In this document: one piece after another, positions 44,343-53,455 of the stretch
Layout of the letters: each line of letters starts with the position of its first letter
Numbering within the stretch: position 1 is the first letter of the stretch
Assembly: GCA_035652535.1 (NCBI GenBank)
Contig: DASRDP010000086.1
Span: forward strand, 21,199 to 85,198
DNA from: Chloroflexota bacterium
GTDB lineage: Bacteria; Chloroflexota; UBA6077; SHYK01
Direction: 5' to 3'
DNA length: 64,000 bases
Position numbers and translations under genes: made by a program
Notes under the pieces: model-generated
What the model was told of the DNA's origin: nothing
Databases searched by the model: none
What the model saw: only the letters and a program-made list of their open reading frames with translations

Positions 44343-46127
44343 CTATCGCAGCTCCCACAGATGCCCGTTGCGCGAGTAACTGCCGTAGTTTCGACCCACG
44401 CTATCACCGCCGTCGTTGTCGTCCAGCGCCTTCAAGCGGCTCGAGACGCCGATGTGCACCGCGGTGCTGTAGAGCACGAGAAACGGAAGCTCATCCGCGA
44501 CGAAATCGCTGATCGCCTTCATCGCCTGAAACTGCGCGTCGAAGGAGAGGCTGGAGCGATAGGCGTCGACGAGCTGCTGGGCCCGCGAGTTGTCGTACCC
44601 GCCGCGGTTTCCGACCCAGCGGTTCTCCGCGGACGCGGCCGGACCCTCGAGGCGGCCCAGGATCTCGTCGCCGCCACCCTGCGCGCTCGCTTCCCAGCCC
44701 GGGTAGAGGGCGCGGTACTCGGCGTTGCGCACCTGGGCCGACGGGATCGTCAGCTCCTCGACGCTCGCTCCGATGCGACGCCAGTAGTCGGCGATGGCCG
44801 CCAGCTCCTGCTCGCCCGTTCGGCCCGACGTCGCGGAGATGGGCGCGCGCAGCGGCCTCCCGTCCGAATCGCTACGAAGCACGCCGTCCGCGCCGGCCGT
44901 CCAGCCAGCCTCTCGCAGCATCGCCTTCGCCCGCTCGGGATCGTAGGCGTATCGGCGAAAGGCATCCTTCACCGCGTCGTAGAGCGGCTCGCCGGAATAG
45001 AGGAGCTCCCAGGCGGCCAGCTCGCGGTGCCCATTTTGCAGCCCCTCCGACAACCCCTCCCGATCGAGCGCATGGTACAGCGCCGCACGCACGCGCACGT
45101 CGGAGATGACGCTCGGCTCAACCTGGACGCCCGGCCGCATCTGCGGCGAGAGGAAGCGCTGCGTGCTTCGCTTCAGGTACACCGTCCCCTCGCCCGAGCT
45201 GTTCCAGCGGTCCATCAGCTCAAAGCCAAGGTTCGAGGGGAGGGTGTTTTCGAGAAAGATGTCCACCGTGCCGGAGAGCAGGTTCGCATACATGGCGTTC
45301 GGGTCGGAGAAGATCTTGATGCGGATTGTGTCGAGCTTCGGGCGCCCGAGGAAGTAGCCATCGTAGGCCTGGAGGACGATGGTGTCGGCCGGATCAAACG
45401 ATGCGAGGCGAAACGGGCCGAGATGGACGTACTCGGACGTCCAGTACGGCAGGTTGACGACCTCGTCGGCGTTCATCGAGGCCAGATAGCGACGGTAGGC
45501 GGGTTCCAGGATGTGCCGGGGCATGGGCCAGAAGCGGCGGAGCCCCATCTGATCGGGCGCGTTGTACGGTCGCGCGAAGGTGATGGCGAACGTGAAATCG
45601 TCCGGCGCGGCCACGGTTTCGATGGTGCCAAAGGGCTGCTCTTGCAGGATGGGCAGGCCCGGATCGCTGTTCATGGTGTAGGAGAAGACCAGGTCCTGCG
45701 CGGTAAAGGGAGCGCCGTCCTGCCAGGTCACGTCGTGACGCAGGTGGTACACGACCTGCATGCGCCCGTCCGCGCCCAGGGAGACGTCGCCGTTCTCGAT
45801 GGTCGGCACGCGCTCCGCCAGGCGGCCGACGGGCCGGCGGCTGTGGACGTCCGACGTGACAAGGGGCGCCGAATGCAGCTCCGCGGCCGATAGAAAGCCG
45901 CCGCTCGTCGTCGACGACGTGCCGATCGGTCCCATGGAGGGGACCGCGTTGATGACAGCCACGGTGATCGCGCCGCCACGCCGCTCCGGGCCGGCGGCCT
46001 GTTGCGCCGAACCGGTCGAGGGGTCGGGACTGGGCGCGGCGCTACACGCCGAGACGGCGAAGGCGAGGAAGAGGGCTACGAGCTGTGAGTGCGCGCCAGA
46101 GGAGCGGCACGTCGAGCGGCGGGCCAC
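44343..46127 (-). CDS. ABC transporter substrate-binding lipoprotein, SBP_bac_5 type
   Basis: A 594-residue extracytoplasmic binding protein with a signal peptide ending in the lipobox AVSAC, so it is probably a membrane-anchored lipoprotein. Family marks include VVYHLRHDVTWQDGAPFTAQ and the long peptide/nickel-binding fold; AERVPTIENGDVSLG is an early conserved strand. No permease or ATPase genes accompany it here, so it may use a distant transporter. The start is GTG, directly after the CoxG-like gene. Confidence 0.92.
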   Translation of the reverse strand: MARRSTCRSSGAHSQLVALFLAFAVSACSAAPSPDPSTGSAQQAAGPERRGGAITVAVINAVPSMGPIGTSSTTSGGFLSAAELHSAPLVTSDVHSRRPVGRLAERVPTIENGDVSLGADGRMQVVYHLRHDVTWQDGAPFTAQDLVFSYTMNSDPGLPILQEQPFGTIETVAAPDDFTFAITFARPYNAPDQMGLRRFWPMPRHILEPAYRRYLASMNADEVVNLPYWTSEYVHLGPFRLASFDPADTIVLQAYDGYFLGRPKLDTIRIKIFSDPNAMYANLLSGTVDIFLENTLPSNLGFELMDRWNSSGEGTVYLKRSTQRFLSPQMRPGVQVEPSVISDVRVRAALYHALDREGLSEGLQNGHRELAAWELLYSGEPLYDAVKDAFRRYAYDPERAKAMLREAGWTAGADGVLRSDSDGRPLRAPISATSGRTGEQELAAIADYWRRIGASVEELTIPSAQVRNAEYRALYPGWEASAQGGGDEILGRLEGPAASAENRWVGNRGGYDNSRAQQLVDAYRSSLSFDAQFQAMKAISDFVADELPFLVLYSTAVHIGVSSRLKALDDNDGGDSVGRNYGSYSRNGHLWELR

Positions 46128-46128
46128 G

Positions 46129-46596
46129 CTAGGCGCTCGCGGACGGGGAAGGAGGCCACTGCGCGCGAATGTTCTCGCCGAACTTGCGAATCACATCGTT
46201 CATCTTGCGCTTGATGGCGAACTGGCCGAGGGTTGCCACCTTGCCCAGCACTTCGACGTCGCCGGATAGGTCGAGCGCGGTTTCCTGGGGGGAGGTCGGT
46301 CGAAGGCGAACCTCGAGGGCGACCCGCTGGGACACGCCGAGCCGCGAATCCTTGCCGCTGGCCCGAATGCGAATGCGCTCGGGCGCCTCGACGTCCTCCA
46401 CCACGACGTCCATCATCGCTTCGACCCGGTAGGGCCCAATGTGGTCGATGAACTTGGCGCGGTAGGACTTGCCCGGCTCGACGATCTCGACGCCCACGCA
46501 TCCCGGAAGACACGCGGCGAGTCGCTCCGTCTGCCAGACGAAGGCCCAGGCCTCATCGAGACTCGCCGGGACCGAGACGTGCTCCTCAACGCGCAC
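46129..46596 (-). CDS. CoxG-like SRPBCC protein
   Basis: The 155-residue protein has the START/SRPBCC fold seen in CoxG: EEHVSVPASLDEAWAFVWQ, RLAACLPGCVGVEIVE, and a C-terminal helix GQFAIKRKMNDVIRKFGENI. CoxG proteins are linked to membrane recruitment of Mo-hydroxylases, but many paralogues sit in other catabolic loci. The start is GTG. One base separates its stop from the solute-binding protein gene, so they are co-transcribed. Confidence 0.88.
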   Translation of the reverse strand: MRVEEHVSVPASLDEAWAFVWQTERLAACLPGCVGVEIVEPGKSYRAKFIDHIGPYRVEAMMDVVVEDVEAPERIRIRASGKDSRLGVSQRVALEVRLRPTSPQETALDLSGDVEVLGKVATLGQFAIKRKMNDVIRKFGENIRAQWPPSPSASA

Positions 46597-46826
46597 GGCG
46601 CGCAGCCTCCGAATCGCAACCTCGCCCCACAGTTCTCCTCGCCGACCGTCTCAGTGGAAACGCGCTCATGTTACGGGCGCGGGAGAGCGCGGGGCAACCG
46701 GTCGCATGTCAACCATGGGCACCAGAACCAGTCGATTCAGCGTCGGGAGCGCCCCGTCTCGCCGTCCGGCGTGCGAGGATATAATCGGCCAATCTCCGTT
46801 TCAGCTCAGCGGGAAAGGACGGCTTC

Positions 46827-48218
46827 GTGCTCACACGAGAGGACAACGAGCTGCTGTGCCGGGTCGGGCCGGCGACGCCGATGGGCGCGATGCTGCGGGA
46901 GTACTGGCACCCGGTGCTGCTCTCCACCGAGCTGCCATCGCCCGACTGCGCGCCCATTCGGGTGCGGCTCCTCGGCGAGGACTTGATCGCGTTCCGCGAC
47001 AGCGCCGGGCGCGTCGGCATGCTCGCGGACCACTGTCCGCATCGCGGCGCGTCCCTCTTCTTCGGCCGCAACGAGGAGAGCGGCCTGCGCTGCGTCTACC
47101 ACGGCTGGAAGTTCGACGTGAGCGGCCGGTGCGTCGACATGCCCAACGAGCCGCCCGAGAGCAATTTCAAGGACAAGATCCGCCAGCGGGCCTACCGATG
47201 CGCCGACTACGGCGGCGTCGTGTGGGTCTACATGGGCGCCCGCGAGGAGCCGCCCCCCTTGCCAGAGATCCCCCTCTTCCTCGTCCCGGAGCGCCAGCAG
47301 TTCTTCACCAAGCGCCTCCAGGAGAACAACTGGGTCCAGGCCATCGAGGGCGGCATCGACACGACCCACGCCAGCTTCTTGCACGTCCGTCTCTCCCTCG
47401 ACCTCGCCATGAAACGAGAGAAGGACCCGAAGACGAACCGCGAATGGGGCGCCGACGAGCAGACGAACCGAGGCATCGGCCTCGCCATGACCAATCGCTA
47501 CGCGCGCTTCGAGCTGGTGGACACCGATTACGGCATCATGATCGCATCGCGCCGCGAGGCGGGCGACGATTCCACCTATTGGCGCATCAACCAATTTCTG
47601 TTCCCTTACTGGACGATGATGCCGAGCCACGCCGTCGTCGACCGCGAGCATCCCAAGAGGTCGCAGGGCGCCCATGCCTTCGTCCCCATGGACGACGAGA
47701 CGACGATCACCTGGAGCTTCACCGCGAACTACGAGCGCCCCTTCACCGACGACGAGCTGGAGAAGATGCTGGAATACCCGAATCCCGGCCTGCACGCCGG
47801 CGTGCCGAAGGGTCTCCTGCCTCCCACGTCGGCGCCGATGGGCGCCTTTCGCCCTGTCCATAATCGCGAAAACGACTACGGCCTCGATTACGAGCTGCAG
47901 CGGACGAGCCAGTTCTGCGGGATCCCCGACCGGTCCACGCAGGACAACGCCGTCCAGGAGTCGATGGGGCCGATCTACGACCGCACGCGCGAGCACCTCG
48001 GCATCTCGGACACCGGCGTGATCAGGATGCGCCGGCGGCTGCTCGACGCGGTGAAGGCGCACCAGCCGGGCGGCGCCCCGCCCGGCGCCGATACGCCGTC
48101 GGCATATCGGGTCGGCGGCTGCGGGTTCATCCTCCCGAAGCAAGAGTCCTGGATCGAAACGGCCCACGAGCTGTGCACCTACCGGCCCGAGGCGCACGCG
48201 GCGCCGGCTCGCCCGTAG
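46827..48218 (+). CDS. Rieske non-heme iron oxygenase, alpha subunit (2)
   Basis: A 463-residue oxygenase with Rieske ligands in DHCPHRGASLFFG and LRCVYHGWKF and mononuclear iron ligands in GGIDTTHASFLH. The N-terminal MLTREDNELLCRVG resembles the phthalate-4,5-dioxygenase/vanillate-demethylase-like group. It heads a plus-strand operon with a small protein, a LigB-type dioxygenase and a thiamine-diphosphate enzyme, implying ring hydroxylation or O-demethylation before cleavage. The start is GTG after AAAGGA. Confidence 0.93.
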   Translation: MLTREDNELLCRVGPATPMGAMLREYWHPVLLSTELPSPDCAPIRVRLLGEDLIAFRDSAGRVGMLADHCPHRGASLFFGRNEESGLRCVYHGWKFDVSGRCVDMPNEPPESNFKDKIRQRAYRCADYGGVVWVYMGAREEPPPLPEIPLFLVPERQQFFTKRLQENNWVQAIEGGIDTTHASFLHVRLSLDLAMKREKDPKTNREWGADEQTNRGIGLAMTNRYARFELVDTDYGIMIASRREAGDDSTYWRINQFLFPYWTMMPSHAVVDREHPKRSQGAHAFVPMDDETTITWSFTANYERPFTDDELEKMLEYPNPGLHAGVPKGLLPPTSAPMGAFRPVHNRENDYGLDYELQRTSQFCGIPDRSTQDNAVQESMGPIYDRTREHLGISDTGVIRMRRRLLDAVKAHQPGGAPPGADTPSAYRVGGCGFILPKQESWIETAHELCTYRPEAHAAPARP

Positions 48219-48281
48219 CGAAGATCGATAAACGCACGACAGGAACACACCGCCGCGCGGACGGCGGCACCGGAGGCACCG

Positions 48282-48473
48282 ATGGTCGATACGCTCGTCG
48301 CCACAGTACAGGGACCGCTCGGCAAAGCGGAGCTCTTCGAGATCACCCGGACCGGCCCGAACGGCGCCATGGAAGTCGAATACGAGGTGCGGTTCGGAAC
48401 CGACGTCCAGAAGTTCGCGGCCCTGGGCGCCGCGTACATCGTGGCCGGCGAGCTGACGGGCTCGCCGACGTAG
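48282..48473 (+). CDS. Small conserved-context protein in the dioxygenase operon
   Basis: A 63-residue protein whose start is fixed by GGAGG five bases before the ATG. It is predicted to be mostly beta: VDTLVATVQGPLGKAELFEI, then EVEYEVRFGTDVQKF. I do not recognise a family. Its place between the Rieske and LigB-type genes suggests a small subunit or accessory protein of one of them. Confidence 0.6.
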   Translation: MVDTLVATVQGPLGKAELFEITRTGPNGAMEVEYEVRFGTDVQKFAALGAAYIVAGELTGSPT

Positions 48474-48510
48474 TACCCCCCACCCGGGCGGATCGAAAGG
48501 AGACACCCCG

Positions 48511-49506
48511 ATGGCGAAGATCGTTCTCGGCCTGGCGTCATCCCACGCGCCCCAGCTCGAGTTTCCGCCGGACACCTGGCGCGCCTATGGCGACCTCCAG
48601 CGCACCCAGGAGGAGCACTGGTACCAGGGCAAGGTGTACTCGTTCCCGGAGCTGCTGGAAGCGCGAGCCCACGAGCACTTCGAGCGCGAGTGCACCGACG
48701 AGAAGTTTCAGGCGCGCTGGAACGCATGCCAAACCGCGATCGGTCATCTGGCCGACACTCTCGATCGCGCCGCGCCCGACGTGTGCGTCATCGTGGGCGA
48801 CGACCAGCACGAGGCGTTCCACGACGACAACATGCCGGCCATCGGCATCTACTACGGCGCAACCATGGCGGACGATCCCGCGCCCTCCGGCCGCCGCGGG
48901 GGCTACGCCGACCGGACCGTCGGCAATTATCCAAGGGAGCGCCTGACGCATCCCGGCGATCCGGCGCTCGGCGAGTACTTGATCGAGGCGATGATCGAGC
49001 ACGAGTTCGACGTGACCCGCTCGAACTGTCTGCCAGCCGGACGAAAGAATGGCGCAATCGGCCACGCGTTCCACTACGTCTATCGCCGCCTCATGAACAA
49101 CGAGGCGCTCCCCAACGTGCCCATCATGGTCAACACCTACTTCCCGCCCAACGCGCCCCTCGCCCGACGCTGCTACCGGTTCGGCCAGGCGCTGCGGCAG
49201 GCGATCGAGGCGTGGGACAGCACCAAGCGGGTCGCGATCATCGCCTCCGGCGGCCTCAGCCACACCGTGATCGAGGAGGACCTGGACGCGCGGATCATCG
49301 ACGGCTTGAAGCACAACGACGTGGCGAAGCTCACGGACTACCCGGACGTGCGGTTCCGTGGCGGGACGTCGGAGATCAAGAACTGGGTCATCGTCGCGGG
49401 CGCGATGGCCGGCGACGGGCTGCAGATGAGCCTGGTGGACTACGTGCCCTGTTACCGGAACGAGGCGGGCAACGGCTGCGCCATGGGGTTCGCCGAGTGG
49501 ACGTGA
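48511..49506 (+). CDS. LigB-type (class III) extradiol dioxygenase family protein
   Basis: A 331-residue protein like the catalytic beta subunit of protocatechuate 4,5-dioxygenase. Expected iron-binding or catalytic residues are His12 in GLASSHAPQ, His in VGDDQHEAFHDDN, and His in IASGGLSHTVIEED. The end, PCYRNEAGNGCAMGFAEW, is typical of the group. It should cleave a dihydroxylated aromatic ring next to a hydroxyl, or a related substrate, after the upstream Rieske enzyme. AAAGGAG precedes the ATG. Confidence 0.9.
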   Translation: MAKIVLGLASSHAPQLEFPPDTWRAYGDLQRTQEEHWYQGKVYSFPELLEARAHEHFERECTDEKFQARWNACQTAIGHLADTLDRAAPDVCVIVGDDQHEAFHDDNMPAIGIYYGATMADDPAPSGRRGGYADRTVGNYPRERLTHPGDPALGEYLIEAMIEHEFDVTRSNCLPAGRKNGAIGHAFHYVYRRLMNNEALPNVPIMVNTYFPPNAPLARRCYRFGQALRQAIEAWDSTKRVAIIASGGLSHTVIEEDLDARIIDGLKHNDVAKLTDYPDVRFRGGTSEIKNWVIVAGAMAGDGLQMSLVDYVPCYRNEAGNGCAMGFAEWT

Positions 49507-49552
49507 CCGGGCTCCAGCGCGGAGCGAGCGAAATCTGAAGTCGGAGAACGGA

Positions 49553-51286
49553 ATGCCTGCGGAGTGGGGCTCGGACGTCATCGTCGACATGATGAAGGCC
49601 TACGGGATCAAGTACGCGCCGCTGAATCTCGGCGGCACCTACCGCGGACTCCTCGACTCGATGCTGAACTACGGCGGCAACGAGACGCCCGTGGCCATCG
49701 AATGTCTGCACGAGGAGATCGCGGTGGGCGTGGCCCACGGATATTCGAAGGCGAGCGGCGAGCCGTCAGTGGCCCTCGTCCACAACGTCGTGGGGACGCT
49801 CCACGCATCCATGGCGATCTACGAGACCTTCGTGTCCAAAACGCCCGTCATCGTGATGAGCGGCACCGGCCCGATGAGCATTCCGGAGCGCCGGCCCTGG
49901 ATCGACTGGGTGCACACGGCCCTCGTCCAGGGCAATCTCGTTCGAGATTATGTCAAATGGGACGATCAGCCCCACGACCCGGCCAGCTTCCCCGAGTCCT
50001 TCATGCGCGCGTACCGGGTAGCCATGACGGAGCCGCGGGGGCCGGTCTACATCGCCCTCGACGCCGGCTGGCAGGAGGCGCAGCTCCAGCAGCCGATCCC
50101 GATCCCCGACGTGTCGAAGTTCGCTGCGCCGGCGCCGGTGCAGGGCGATCCCGGCGCGCTTCGGCGGGCGGCGCGACTGTTGGCCGAAGCCGAGTTCCCG
50201 ATCATCCTGGCGGACCGCGTCGGGCGAAACCCGGGCGCGGTGGCCAGCCTGATCGAGCTGGCCGAGGCCGCGACGATCCCGGTCGTAGACGTGGGCGGCG
50301 CGTTCAACTTCCCGAACACGCATCCCCTCGACGCGACCGGCACGGACCTGATCGGCCTCGCCGACGTGGTCCTGCTCCTCGACGTCGAGCAGCCGGAAGT
50401 CGTCCTGGTAAGCCGAGACCGGTATCCGCGCGGGCCGAGCCCGAGCCGACTCAAAGCGGGCGCCACCGTCGTCTCCATCGGCCTCTCGGACCTGGCGATC
50501 CGCAGCACCATGACCGATTACGGCCGCCTGTATCCCGTGTCCCTCTCCATCGCGGCGGACACGAGCCTGGCGATCCCCCAGCTCACCGAGGAACTGCGCT
50601 CCCTCGGGGCCACGAAGCCGTCCGCGGGCGCCGACAAGCGGCGCGCGACGATCGGGGAGCGAAAGACGTCGGCGCAGCGGCGATGGGCCGACGAGGCGGA
50701 CCGCGAAGCGGGCCATCGGCCCATCTCGCACGCACGGCTCGCCCAGGAAACGTGGAGCCACCTCAAGGGCGACCCGTGGGTCCTCCAAGGAAGCCCCGAG
50801 GGCTGGGCGCGCCGCCTGTGGGAGATCGACCGACCCGGCTCGGTCATCTCCGCCGGCGGGGCCGCCGGGCTCGGGACCGGGCTGTCGCGCGCCATCGGCG
50901 TCGGGCTCGCCGCGCGCGACCGCGGCGGCTACTGCGTGGCGTTCAATGGAGACGGCGACTTCTTCTACGATCCCAGCTGTCTGTGGACGGCCGTCCACCA
51001 CCACATCCCCGTCCTGGCCTTCGTGCTCGACAACGGCGGGTACATCGGCGAGGGCGGCCACGTGACGTACATCAACCAGCAGCGCGAACGGTCGACGGCG
51101 AACAAGCACATCGCCGTCGAGATCCGCGAGCCGCGCATCGACATCGCCGGCTATGCCCGGGCCCAGGGTGCCTACGCGGAGGGGCCGATCGAGGACCCGA
51201 GTGAGCTGGGCCCGGCCATCGCCCGCGCTCTCAAGGTGGTGAAGGAGGAGAGCACGCTCGCCCTCCTGGCCGTGCGGGTGCCCTAG
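49553..51286 (+). CDS. Thiamine-diphosphate-dependent enzyme, acetolactate synthase-like (1)
   Basis: The 577-residue protein has the three domains of the family: an N-terminal Pyr domain with the cofactor-activating Glu in ECLHEEIAVGVAHGYSKA, a central domain, and a C-terminal PP domain with the GDG...N motif (AFNGDGDFFYDPSCLW, then VLDNGGYI). Relatives include decarboxylases, carboligases and sulfopyruvate/benzoylformate-type enzymes, so its reaction is open. It ends the operon with the Rieske and LigB-type genes and may decarboxylate a ring-cleavage product. Confidence 0.9.
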   Translation: MPAEWGSDVIVDMMKAYGIKYAPLNLGGTYRGLLDSMLNYGGNETPVAIECLHEEIAVGVAHGYSKASGEPSVALVHNVVGTLHASMAIYETFVSKTPVIVMSGTGPMSIPERRPWIDWVHTALVQGNLVRDYVKWDDQPHDPASFPESFMRAYRVAMTEPRGPVYIALDAGWQEAQLQQPIPIPDVSKFAAPAPVQGDPGALRRAARLLAEAEFPIILADRVGRNPGAVASLIELAEAATIPVVDVGGAFNFPNTHPLDATGTDLIGLADVVLLLDVEQPEVVLVSRDRYPRGPSPSRLKAGATVVSIGLSDLAIRSTMTDYGRLYPVSLSIAADTSLAIPQLTEELRSLGATKPSAGADKRRATIGERKTSAQRRWADEADREAGHRPISHARLAQETWSHLKGDPWVLQGSPEGWARRLWEIDRPGSVISAGGAAGLGTGLSRAIGVGLAARDRGGYCVAFNGDGDFFYDPSCLWTAVHHHIPVLAFVLDNGGYIGEGGHVTYINQQRERSTANKHIAVEIREPRIDIAGYARAQGAYAEGPIEDPSELGPAIARALKVVKEESTLALLAVRVP

Positions 51287-51306
51287 CAAACCGCAGGACT
51301 ACCCCC

Positions 51307-51336
51307 GAACCTTCCCCCACTGCGTCGGGGGAGGAG
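51307..51336. terminator. GC hairpin between convergent genes
   Basis: CTTCCCCCAC and GTCGGGGGAG can pair over about eight bases across a short loop, in the 52-base gap between two convergent stops. No T-run is evident. Confidence 0.35.
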
Positions 51337-51338
51337 AT

Positions 51339-52151
51339 TCACGGTGCGGCCTTCAGCAACCCGTGGGCCAGGGCCTGCAGACAGGTGGCGGCGCCAGGCA
51401 GCTCGACGTCGTACGTGTGGGCCAGATCGAGAGCGTCCCAGAGCACCTGATGGTACATCCAGCGCGCTTCACGGTCGCCCCACTCCTTGAGGTACTTGTC
51501 GGCCACGTAGCTCTGGGCGGAGCTGGTGCGCACGACCTCCTGAAAGACCTCGAGGTCCACGCCCGCCTTCTCCGCGATGCGAAATCCCTCCATGGACGCC
51601 ATGAGGTACGTCGCGGTCATCATGTTCTGCGCGATCTTCGTGACGGCGCCCATCCCCACGTCGCCCATCAAATAGATGCTCGAAGCGGTCGTTTCCAGCA
51701 CCGGGCGGCACTGCTCCAGAACGGCCGGATCGCCCCCGACCATGAGGCACATCTTCCGGTTCACCACGCCGCCGACGCCGCCGCTCATCTGGGCATCCAG
51801 GGTCGCGATCCCCCGCGCCCGCAACTCCTCGGCGGCGCGCTGCATCCGGACCGGGTGCACGCTGGTGTGGATCACGGCGATCAGCCCCGGGTGCGCCCCG
51901 GCCATCAGCCCCTCGTCCCCGTGCAGCACATCGTCGACCTGGTCCTCGTCGTGCACCGCCACGTGCACGATCTCCGCGCGCTGTGCGACCTCCCGCGCGG
52001 AGCTGGCGGCGTGCGCGCCCAGCTTGACCAGCTCGGCCACGGGATCTGGCCGCACGTCGTGAACGAAGAGATCGAACCCCGCCTGGACGATGTTCGTGGC
52101 GAATGGGCGACCCATCGAGCCAAGCCCGATAAATCCGATGCGCCGCGGCAT
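51339..52151 (-). CDS. 3-hydroxyisobutyrate dehydrogenase family oxidoreductase
   Basis: A 270-residue beta-hydroxyacid dehydrogenase. The NAD(P) motif is IGFIGLGSMGRPFATNI, the substrate loop is AQMSGGVGGVVNRK, and the catalytic lysine lies in GAVTKIAQNMMTATYL. The substrate is some beta-hydroxy acid. The frame is open far upstream, but homology begins at the ATG at 52151. It directly follows a Rieske gene on the same strand and may oxidise a degradation product. Confidence 0.93.
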   Translation of the reverse strand: MPRRIGFIGLGSMGRPFATNIVQAGFDLFVHDVRPDPVAELVKLGAHAASSAREVAQRAEIVHVAVHDEDQVDDVLHGDEGLMAGAHPGLIAVIHTSVHPVRMQRAAEELRARGIATLDAQMSGGVGGVVNRKMCLMVGGDPAVLEQCRPVLETTASSIYLMGDVGMGAVTKIAQNMMTATYLMASMEGFRIAEKAGVDLEVFQEVVRTSSAQSYVADKYLKEWGDREARWMYHQVLWDALDLAHTYDVELPGAATCLQALAHGLLKAAP

Positions 52152-52153
52152 GG

Positions 52154-53308
52154 TCACCTCGTCGGAATCGTTTCGAAGCGCGGCGTCGCGAGCAATGGCT
52201 CCGTCGGCTGCGTCCACTGTTTCAACGGACGGCCCTCCGCCAGTGCGCGCAGCTCCCGCTGCCAGAGCCTGCGGAACACGATCAGCGCAGCGTCGGAGCT
52301 GCCAAGCCGCTCCTGTTGACGATCCGCGATCACGCCCTGGCCGACCTGGGTGACCTCGTCTCCGATGGGGAAGTAGTTGTCCCGAAGATCGAGGTCGTCG
52401 ATGGACATCCGCCCTGCCCGAATCTCGGCCGCGACTTCGGCGATCTTCTGGCTGGCCGCGATCGGGTCCTCGTCCCCCGCCTCGCGCCGATGGCGCTCCG
52501 CGCCCTTGGGCGTGAAGGTCGTCGTGGGGATAAGGTGACTCGCGTCGTCGATGGGCACCCGCCAGTGAATGCTCTGGTCCGTGTCCGACGTGTTCATCTG
52601 GAGGATGCCCGGCATGTGGTAGTGCCACACCCACGATCGCTGCAGGTCCGGCCGCGTCATCGTGATTCGGACGCCGTACTCCGTCTCCTCGCCGCTGATT
52701 CGGGGGATGATCTGCTCGCCGACGGGTCTGCGTCGGTTCCAGTGGACGAAGTAGTGGTGCAGCTCGTCGATAGCGTTGTCCATGTTGTTGAAGTAATTGC
52801 AGCCACGAACGTGCAGCGTGACCTGCAGCTCGCCCTCCCCTTCCAACGCCGGATACCGGGGGAGCGGCGGTGGCTCCCCCTCGCCCAGGTACAGGAAGAT
52901 GAACCCGAGATACTCCTGGGTCGGGTATGCGCGGATGCGCACGCGATCGCAAAACGGCGCAACTTCGGCCGGCTGCTGCACGCACTGGCCGGTCGGGTCG
53001 TAGACCCAGCCGTGGTACCGGCACCGAATGTTCTCGCCTTCCACCCAGCCCGTCGAGAGCTGTGTCCCGCGGTGCGCGCAGCGAAAGGCGAGCGCATGCG
53101 CCGCGCCGGACGCGCCGCGATAGAGCGTGAAGTCCTCGCTCATCACGCGAATAGGCGCCGCTTTGCCGGACTGGAGGTCCTGGGAGCGGAAGACCGGTTG
53201 CCAGAACGTGCGCAGGTAGCGCCCGGCCAGGGTTCCGGGTCCCGTGTGGACGAAATCAGTCCGGTCAGCGGCCGCGTGGCCGTTCCCGCCCGTATGGACT
53301 TCTGTCAT
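52154..53308 (-). CDS. Rieske non-heme iron oxygenase, alpha subunit (3)
   Basis: The protein has 384 residues from the ATG at 53308. Rieske ligands are in FRCAHRGTQLSTG and IRCRYHGWVYD; iron ligands are in NAIDELHHYFVHW. The layout is again alpha-only. Three such paralogues in 10 kb differ considerably in sequence, suggesting different substrates. The frame extends upstream to 53407 but lacks homology there; GAGG precedes the chosen ATG. Two bases separate its stop from the dehydrogenase start. Confidence 0.92.
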   Translation of the reverse strand: MTEVHTGGNGHAAADRTDFVHTGPGTLAGRYLRTFWQPVFRSQDLQSGKAAPIRVMSEDFTLYRGASGAAHALAFRCAHRGTQLSTGWVEGENIRCRYHGWVYDPTGQCVQQPAEVAPFCDRVRIRAYPTQEYLGFIFLYLGEGEPPPLPRYPALEGEGELQVTLHVRGCNYFNNMDNAIDELHHYFVHWNRRRPVGEQIIPRISGEETEYGVRITMTRPDLQRSWVWHYHMPGILQMNTSDTDQSIHWRVPIDDASHLIPTTTFTPKGAERHRREAGDEDPIAASQKIAEVAAEIRAGRMSIDDLDLRDNYFPIGDEVTQVGQGVIADRQQERLGSSDAALIVFRRLWQRELRALAEGRPLKQWTQPTEPLLATPRFETIPTR

Positions 53309-53455
53309 CTCTGCGCACCTCATCATGGATGGCGCACCGAGCGCCGCGCCGGGACTCACAGTAAACCGCACGCGCCCGAGGACCGTCAATGCTGGGGTGT
53401 GCGCCACCGCGGCCTATAGAATCGAGCTGCGGCGAGACGTCGCGGAGGAGTTGCG

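Noticed and set aside
46806..48575. A long minus-strand open frame over the Rieske gene
   Set aside because: The plus-strand oxygenase has intact metal-binding motifs and a fitting ribosome site.
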